From positions 30,871,499 through 30,935,498 of the forward strand of contig NW_022098023.1 of assembly GCF_002288925.2 (NCBI RefSeq): a stretch of DNA of 64,000 bases, given 5' to 3'. This document shows positions 56,536-64,000 of the stretch, one piece after another. The position numbers were made by a program, and so were the translations under genes. The stretch comes from Delphinapterus leucas (Eukaryota; Chordata; Mammalia; Artiodactyla; Monodontidae). The stretch's first letter is position 1; every line of letters starts with the position of its first letter. Under the pieces are notes generated by a model. The model was not told where the DNA came from. It saw only the letters and a program-made list of their open reading frames with translations, and searched no databases.

Positions 56536-59500
56536 GATTGTGGCCCTTATCTGGAGTGAGAGGGGATCTTCCCAACAAAAATGTGGCCCATTTTGCAACA
56601 TTAGTTGCATGACTATGAATAGGTAAACATGGGTTGGGACGTGTGGCCTGAGTACGGGTGTGTGCAGTTTGGGTTTGGGCAGGGCTTCTACTTCTCAAAT
56701 ACACTGACTTTACCTGGGGTAGTGTTATCACCACCAGTCTTCAGGCTATTCATTAGTGGGCCCGCCAGCTTGGCAGAGTATTCAGTGGTTGAGTGTGAGG
56801 CAGTGTCACTTAGAGTCCAGAGGGACAGGGGAACTTCGGTGCAGCTTGAGTGGACAGTTAACAAGTGCAGCCGTGTTCCTGAAGAACGTGGATCTGCACC
56901 AGATACCTGATATAGAGCTGTGACAAAACATGCTCCCCTGCTCTCTCACCCAATTTAGGAAGGGCAGAGTTAGCACGGTCCAAAATAGGTATTTACACGT
57001 GGTAGAAGAATCGTGGTGAAGTGCGAAGAATGATTCCCTTAACTTCTAATCTACCAGTGGCACAAGTGGTCAAGGCTTCTATGCATGGACTGGGAGAAGG
57101 CCCTCATCCCCAACTTTGTGCCTTTTCTGTAACCAGGTCCTTGAAGCAGCCCTGCTTTTGCCCACAAGCACACAAAGTCCCTTAGAAAAATATCATTAAC
57201 TTCTGTCTTACCTCTCTCTCCGCCTGGCAGACTCCATTCCACCTCTCCATCCTTCCTCTTTCCTTTTTGACCTTCCCTTCCATCCATTTTTCTTTTCCCC
57301 CAGAAGTTCTTATGAAATGATGGAAGACAAACAGATATTGGTCTATAGAGGGAGATATTAAAAATATCTAACAGCGATGTGATATGGCATCAGACAATTA
57401 AAATAGATGCAAACACTGAAGTTCCCCTTCCATGAGGCATTAACCCTTTCGTTGCTGGATCATGGAACAGTACTGTAGAGGGGCTAGGTACGAGGGAATG
57501 GCACCTGGGGGCTCAGGAATGAAGCTATAAATCAACCAATACAAATTATTAGCAATCTGCATGGCCATCCTGTTGCAGACATGGACTATCATCCATAGTC
57601 TGAGAGAAAGGGTGTTTAAGGAAGGGAGCAAGGGCATATGGTGAAGGTAGGAAGTATTAACAAAAGCCAGGCAAAAATGTCTGAGATATATATGGATTAC
57701 CCATGGTGAATCTTTAATCTTGTTTCTAGGCCTTTTCCCAAAATATCTGCAGGCTTCCAGACAAGAATCCTCTCTATCTTTATCTCCCTTTACATCCATT
57801 CACCTAATTCATGTGTACTTTTAGAATGCAAACTTAGTTGAGTTTTAGCCTGCACAAAATATAATTAGGAAGCTTCCTTGCAAATCTGCTGGAGGGAAAA
57901 AGCATTAAACAAATTCAATTTCAAGTGAATTAAAATGCATTTCATTTTCCCCTGCATGATATGGCCAAAAGGCTGTGATGCAGTAAACCAGGAGTGAATA
58001 GAATTGGGTTCTGTTTTTCTTACTGTCCTGCTAAACCTTTATATGTTACTAAACTTCTCTAAGTCTTAATTTCCTCCTCTGTAAAGTGAGGGAGTGAGGC
58101 TAAAATTCTAAATTAACAATAAGTGTTTGGAAAACGTCAAAAGGGACAAAAGTTAGAAGGCAAACAATATATTGAATTGTAGGTAAAATTACAGTGAAGG
58201 AAAACATTGTCGAATGTAAGTTATTTCTCAGTTTTGTAACTTCTGAGACATTTTATCATAGCTTGTATTTACATTTATTACATGTAATATGTGTCATGGC
58301 TAAAGTCTATCAGTATTCATTGGGATCACAGGTTGAAACTAAATAAACTCTTACAACTAAATGGTTTATTTTATAAATGTTTTGTATTCTCATTAGAAAC
58401 AATTAATATTCAAAGATAAGTTTAAAAGTCAATAAGCCTTAGGATAAATAAAAGTCAAAAAACAATCTATCATTTTACAACTTGCAAATAGAATTCCGCA
58501 GCTTGAAAAATCAGTTAAAGTATTTGTTAATGTTGGTTACTGGTTAGTACCACGCTTACGTTTTTCTTCTTTATTCTCTTTGAACTTTTTCTGCAAGGAG
58601 TATGCATTAATTTTACGGTCAGAATAATAAAATTTTTATTGAAAATAATTGAAAGGCCAGTAAGTATAAGGCAGAAGAATAAGAATAATCTAGCAATTTG
58701 ATGATCTTTGGTTGATATTAGCCAGTTGGTAGGCCCTAGGTCTTTGGTGGATGGTAATACATTGAATTTACATAACATCGCATATGAGGAACAAAAGGGA
58801 TCTGATCTTTATTTTTTTAGCATAACTACTTTTATATAAATGAGGGAAAATAAGCCACACATTTTAAAGATGAATCCATGGAGAAGATAATATTAAATTT
58901 TGAAAAGGAGATTTCTATAGCTAATTAAATATTCTATTTGCATTAAAATACTCATAATTGAAGGGTTTTGGAGATGGGAGTTGTTTGTTTGTTTGGGTTT
59001 TTTAATGTACAAAGAGCTAGCATTGTTTCTGTTGTTGGGTAGATGTCCTGGATGATTCATTTGAGGAAGATTACTTAGTCCAACTTGATGAAGACTCTAT
59101 CCTTCTCTTACTTACAGAAACACTAAGGGCACATATTGAAGACATATTTCCAGATCAGATTGTACTGGTTTGAGTAGATGCTGCAAGAGAGAGTCCCCTG
59201 GCCATATATTTGTGACTGGCTCCAGGAGAGCTGCAGGCGACCCATGTCACTTCCAGAGGTGTAGTGAAGCAAAGGACAACTTTAAATATGCGTGCATATG
59301 TTTTCTAATGAGCTATAATGTGACATGATATAATATATAAATGGGAAAACAGGCTTAGATACATTAATTTATTCACACTGACTGTCTAGACAGTATAAGT
59401 AAGAGAGCTACATTTAGATATCACTTCTCTTTATTCCCACCTGGGCATAGAGCTCTAAAGCAAACTTGGCCTTATAAAGGCGATTAGGGTCACCACTGGG

Positions 59501-60819
59501 ATGGACAGTTTCTTTAGATTGTCTTGGTTCGTAAAGATTTCCTTTGGATTGCAGGTGACCAGTAGAAACACTTGTGTATCCCTCCTTTGACATAAGGGAA
59601 ATTAAAGTGCAATCTAAATGACATGAATATAAGAAATATGCCTCTAGGAAACAAACAAAATAAAGATCTTTAAAAAGAGCGTAAAGTCCCAAATATCAGA
59701 AAACAACAATTTATCATTGTAGTACTCTCAGAAAAGAAAGAGAACAGGGACTAAAGAAAATGAGAGTTATTTAAAAACGGTTCATTTTAATTTAGTTCAT
59801 GGAATAGAATTTTTAACAGTATAATTACGGGGATTCTTTTTCTATGGCTTATATTGACATTTTGAACAGTTTTTTATCCAGCATTCTCTGCAATACAGAG
59901 AAAAGCAGCAAGCATCTCTTCTATTGTTTCTGTTTTTTTCATTTGTTTGTTTACATTTCTTCCCATTACATTGTTATTCAGATCATGTCGTCCAGAGAGA
60001 GGTCAAATGTGAGCTAGAGTGTGGCTACTCCAGCAGGAGCAGGGGAGTTTGGAAGTAGGCATCTTGTGAAAGTTCAGGAAGAATTAATCAACAGCTGGCA
60101 GCAGGACCCTGCCTTGGGGCTGAACTCCAACTTCGGTGTGAGAGAGATCCAAAAAGATGAAAAGATCAATATAGGGTCTCAGTTTTAAGAAACTGGGATT
60201 TTTATTACTAAATAAGAAATAAAACTCAATATATAATAAGACAAGAACTCAATGCTGGAATCTGGCATGCAAAGCTGAAAGCTACATGTAGGAAAGCTAC
60301 ATTTCCCCTAATGTCCTTAGACAGTGACTCTGGTGGCGAAGGGAATTATATTTATGCTTCTTATAATTAATAATTATAATCACTAAAATTTATGAAATAT
60401 CTACCAGTCCCCAGATACTGTGTCTGTGTCTTATCTTTGAATACAGATTATTTAATCCCTTCAACAATCTGCCTGAATTGATACTCAAAAATTTTTATTA
60501 AAGATTAAAAACACATAGTTCAACTCCTGTCTTCATTTTGGGCTTCTGATATTCTATATTCACCTGGTTTCTAAAGAAATCAGATTCAACATTCTGACAG
60601 ATTCTCAGCCATTTTTAATTTAATTCTCAGCCTGTATTACAAATACAGGTTATATGTCAAGGCTAAGGATCTCATTACATCCTTGTTGTAATGTGCAAAT
60701 CATAAAACTCACCATCAACTGAGAGAAAATGGGGGACTGGTGAATAGGCGTGAACTGATCATAGGAGGTCTGTACCATTCTTTTTAAAGCTCAGAGCCAT
60801 TTTATATATTAGATGCCTT
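56536..60819. other. Non-coding DNA, mostly unclassified
   Basis: Scattered short open frames only. The longest is a minus frame of 119 codons at 57,440-57,799 with no motif I recognise. A MIR is listed at 58.0 kb, and 60,385-60,500 may be a very worn reverse MIR. A TTTTTCTGCAAGGAGTATGC and AAT-rich patch at 58,585-58,640 has the look of an ancient repeat end that I cannot name. Confidence 0.45.
57985..58110 (+). repeat. MIR SINE fragment
   Basis: Forward MIR landmarks: GAATTGGGTTCTGTTTTTCT, ATGTTACTAAACTTCTCTAA, GTCTTAATTTCCTCCTCTGT and AAAGTGAGGGAGTGAGGC. Confidence 0.7.
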
Positions 60820-61183
60820 CATCAATTTCTTTTTTTTTTTAAAGAAGGAATTTTTTTTTTTTTTAGATGTTGGGGGTAGGAGTTTATTAATTAATTAATT
60901 TATTTTTGCTGTGTTGGGTCTTCATTTCTGTGCAAGGGCTTTCTCTAGTTGTGGCAAGCGGGGGCCACTCTTTATTGCTGTGCGCGGGCCTCTCACTATC
61001 GCGGCCTCTCTTGCTGCGGAGCATAGGCTCCAGACGCGCAAGCTCAGTAGTTGTGGCTCATGGGCCTAGTTGCTCCGCGGCATGTGGGATCTTCCCAGAC
61101 CAGGGCTCGAACGCATGTCCCCTGCATTAGCAGGCAGACTCTCAACTACTGCACCACCAGGGAAGCCCCATCATCAATTTCTT
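60820..61183 (-). mobile_element. CHR SINE, long type
   Basis: CATCAATTTCTT flanks the element (60,820-60,831 and 61,172-61,183) as a target-site duplication. The body has GTGTTGGGTCTTCATTTCTG, GGGCTTTCTCTAGTTGTGG, CGGCATGTGGGATCTTCCCA and ends CACCACCAGGGAAGCCCC. The tail side has an extra T-rich and ATTAATTA-rich segment. Confidence 0.93.
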
Positions 61184-61336
61184 AATCATTGTATTTTATT
61201 TCGTTTGTAATAAAGGTTCCAAGAAAAATGCTTTTGCGATTTCAGCTCTCTCAGTGGATCTGCGCTATCATCTTCTCATGTACTTTCCGTTAGCACCATC
61301 TTGTCCCTTCCACCAGCTACGCTGAGAACTTTGTAA

Positions 61337-61723
61337 TATCCTTAAGTTTCTTTTTTATTAATAAATCTATCTATTTATTTATTTATTTTTGGCTGCACTG
61401 GGTCTTCGTTGCTGCACGCGGGCTTTCTCTAGTTGCGGCGAGTGGAGGCCACTCTTCGTTACGGTGCACTTTCTCATTGCGGTGGCTTCTCTTGTTGCGG
61501 AGCCCGGGCTCTGGGAGTGCGGGCTTCAGTAGCTGTGGCACATGGGCTCAGTAGTTGTGGGTTGCGGGCTCTAGAGCGTAGGCTCAGTAGTTGTGGCGCT
61601 AGGGCTTAGTTGCTCCTCAGCGTGTGGGATCTTCCCAGACCAGACTTCAACCCGTGTCCCCTGCATTGGCAGGAAGATTCTTAACCACTGTGCCACCAGG
61701 GAAGTCCTATCCTTTAGTTTCTT
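61337..61723 (-). mobile_element. CHR SINE, long type
   Basis: TATCCTTAAGTTTCTT at 61,337-61,352 and TATCCTTTAGTTTCTT at 61,708-61,723 are the target-site duplication. The body has CTGCACTGGGTCTTCGTTGC, GGGCTTTCTCTAGTTGCGGC, three GCTCAGTAGTTGTGG-like units and ends CACCAGGGAAGTCC. It stands about 150 bp from another long-type copy in the same orientation. Confidence 0.93.
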
Positions 61724-62654
61724 ACCACCCTCACTCAATCACGGGAAAACTACACATACACGTGCACCTAGACACAGGCATGCACCTTCACTGACAACTG
61801 CAGGTATCTTCTCCTTTACCATGAAGATCTTTGCTTTGAGATTAACTCTGTTAACATTCATCCCCAGTGAATGTGCTGGAATCATACTTCCCTATTTTTG
61901 CTTTACAAAATAAACATAAAATATATATTCTAATTTTGTCTAGATATATATATACTGACCTGTTGAAACAAATCATATCAAGCTTGACAATTTCCATAGA
62001 AAAATAATCTTAATGCATTATAAGCAATCTGATCATTTTGTAGCTGAAAATATCTCCACACCCTTTCCTAATTCATCACACAAAATTTCATGCATAGTCC
62101 ATATTGCAGTCACTGCTTTTGAAACTGGAATTAATTTAACACAATTTTAAAAAGTTCCCTTATGCTCTTTGAATATGATCATACTGTAGATAAAATTGAT
62201 AGACCATTTTTATAGGGCTTTCCTGCACTTGCAATGATTTAAGTGGTATATGTGTTACATAATAACTTGAGTTTCATTTTAATATAAACTGTTGGAGAAA
62301 GCTTTTATTGCTTCTCATCACGTTTTCTGTATTATTACTAGTACTAAGAATTAAAAATGACGATGATTCCCATCACTTTGCCAAATTGATTTTTCAAATT
62401 ATTTATTCCACATATATAAGTGATTCATAGCTATCTCCCCAATGAGATATTTTTGCCATTCTCATCAGGTGAAATAAACACAAATCTCCATTTTATAGAC
62501 CAGTAAGCAGGCCACCCTTTAAATTAGTAACATCGATGCCAAAATGAGCTCTCTCTATTCTGAGGTATTACCAGTACCTCTTAAGCTGTTGAAATACTTT
62601 AAACTGATTTGGCAACCTAACTGCACGTGGGACGTTCTTTCAACCTATAAGCTG

Positions 62655-62795
62655 ATGGTGAAAGTCTGTAAGTTACATGTGACTAGAGACTTCATGTGTT
62701 TTGTTCACTGCAGCATACCTGTCACCAGGAACAGTTACTGACACTGAGTAAGCACTAGATAAGTATATACTGAGTAGATAGTAAACCTGAATGCT
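62655..62795 (+). mobile_element. L2 LINE 3' end, short
   Basis: TTCATGTGTTTTGTTCACTG, CAGCATACCTGTCACCAGGA, ACAGTTACTGACACTGAGTA and AGCACTAGATAAGTATATAC follow the L2 3' order (TTTTGTTCACTGCTGTATCC, CCTAGAACAGTGCCTGGCAC, AGTAGGCACTCAATAAATAT). Confidence 0.65.
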
Positions 62796-63814
62796 CAATT
62801 ATTAACATCATTTTAGAGTTTTTATTTTTTATGAGAATAATGAACGATTACCAACAGGAATAAATAACAAATGCCCAGAACATTTTATTCTGAAACAAAC
62901 ATTTATTCCTTTCCTATCCTAAGATACAGTTATAAAATCTGGCTTCATATTTAATAACTTAAACATAAAGAGTGTATTGGTCAGACACAGTTGCATCGGT
63001 CAGATTCACTCGCAGAGAACAGAATTCGCTCTACCAAACTTAAGCAGAAGGGATTTGTAATAGTGTATTAAACAGCTAAAGATTTGTTCGGAAGGCTAAA
63101 GACGCAGACTTCAGACTGAGCCTCCGGCAAGAACATGGACAACCTGAGCTGCCATGGAACTTTTGCCTTGATTAGGAAGCTGTAGAATCAGAAAATTGCC
63201 AGTGAGATTGGGAAATTGGTGATTATTGTCATCATAATCTATGCAAACAAAATTGATATTTCTAACCCTGACTCTTTCCCAGTCTAGCTTGGTTCGAGAC
63301 GCACAGAAATACATCTGATTCAGGGAATCGGAAGAACATCACGAATGTTAACCAGAAGGGATTCTGGGAAATGTAATTTTAGCATTCCAGCCTCAGCATT
63401 ATATAAAGGCACATAATTCACTATAAATGGCTTAGAACTCTCATCTCCGCCAAAAGAAGGTGCTCCACCAAATTCAGTTTTCTGATTCCTTCCTAATAAA
63501 TTAGAAGGTCAGTCATTAGACCAGTCCAGGGTTATGGGCTGTGAGAAGTCTGATGAGTTTCCTCATCACCTGCCAGTCCCACACGAAATGATGAAACCAA
63601 ATCCCCAAACAGAATGCCACAATATAGTTAGAAAGCCATATTTAGTGCAACACCACTCTCAATTAGATATTTCGCTCAATTAACAGTTTCAAAGCATAGA
63701 AGACAGTAGAATGCCCTAGCTGATATAGAATTATAAACAGAGCAGTAGAAAAAAAAAATGTAGCATAGCTTTAGCACAACAGAAACTTTAGCAACTGGGA
63801 GGCAAGGCTGGTAT

Positions 63815-63996
63815 CCAGACCATGCTGGCTATATGATTCTGGGAAATCTCTTAACCTCTCTGTACCTCAGTTTCCTCAACAATATAAAATAGGGTAAATG
63901 AAATTATATCACTTACTGGGTTTTCTGAGAATAATTGGGTTAGAATTGTGCCTGAAACATATTAAGTACACAATAAATGTCAGCTATCATAATTAG
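63815..63996 (+). repeat. MIR SINE
   Basis: Forward MIR landmarks: TGGCTATATGATTCTGGGAA, ATCTCTTAACCTCTCTGTAC, CTCAGTTTCCTCAACAATAT, ATTGTGCCTGAAACATATTA and AAGTACACAATAAATGTCAG. Nearly complete. Confidence 0.82.
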
Positions 63997-64000
63997 TCAG

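Larger units (their letters stand above)
61724..64000. other. Non-coding DNA with L2 and MIR fragments
   Basis: No supportable gene. Listed separately are an L2 3' end at 62.7 kb and a MIR at 63.8 kb. The span 63,000-63,600 reads like an old interspersed repeat (AGATTCACTCGCAGAGAACA, AGCAGAAGGGATTTGTAATA) and carries a GATTCTGGGAAATGTAATTT motif, but I cannot name the family. Confidence 0.45.

Noticed and set aside
1..64000. CRISPR array, bacterial operon, phage or prokaryotic defence system
   Set aside because: No regularly spaced direct repeats of that kind and no prokaryotic gene organisation. The repeats are mammalian SINEs, LINEs and LTRs.

Overview
The window is mammalian nuclear DNA, most probably from a toothed whale. 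The diagnostic evidence is about fourteen copies of the tRNA-derived CHR SINE (5' end reading GGGCTTCCCTGGTGGCGCAG, with pol III A and B boxes). Many are only lightly diverged and have clean target-site duplications. CHR SINEs are known from Cetacea, hippopotamus and ruminants, and the abundant ~190 bp type seen here is typical of cetaceans. The L1 3' ends and the GC-rich L1 5' UTR also look like the cetacean/cetartiodactyl L1 lineage. I saw no BovB, Bov-A or pig PRE-1 elements. The species assignment is an inference from repeats only.

I found no host protein-coding exon, tRNA gene, rRNA gene or CpG-island promoter that I could support. Nearly all open reading frames are chance frames or frames inside repeats. 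The window reads as intergenic or deep intronic DNA, AT-rich, roughly half recognisable transposable elements.

Layout. 1-8.7 kb: mostly single-copy-looking DNA with MIR fragments and one solo ERVL-MaLR-type LTR. 8.7-15.75 kb: a complete, inactive ~7 kb L1 on the minus strand (3' UTR, broken ORF2, broken ORF1, ~1.9 kb 5' UTR) bounded by a 10-bp target-site duplication, with a CHR SINE inserted just beyond its 5' end. 16-26.2 kb: mostly unique DNA with MIR, MER5-like, one SINE and two TG/AG microsatellites. 26.2-30.1 kb: a run of four old minus-strand L1 fragments. 30.1-37 kb: unique DNA, a probable hAT-Charlie remnant and four minus-strand CHR SINEs. 37-42.1 kb: a dense L1 block, including a copy with a twin-priming 5' inversion and a copy whose 5' UTR is joined directly to the end of ORF2. 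44.2-46.9 kb: a nested SINE/L1 insertion flanked by a 50-bp direct repeat, an L2 3' end, an ERVL-MaLR-type LTR and another L1 3' end. 48.1-49.7 kb: ERVL-MaLR internal and LTR sequence on the minus strand. 51.4-56.5 kb: SINEs and L1 fragments, including a plus-strand old L1 interrupted by two SINEs. 56.5-64 kb: mostly unique DNA with MIR, L2 and two long-type CHR SINEs.

There is no operon-like gene cooperation here. What can be read is a retrotransposition history: CHR SINEs and L1s share the same A-tail and target-duplication signature (CHR elements are mobilised by L1 machinery), and nesting gives relative ages. I did not find a new biological system. The best leads are unusual retrotransposon structures and a few unclassified repeated segments. 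Repeat subfamily names are from memory of consensus features and were not checked by alignment.
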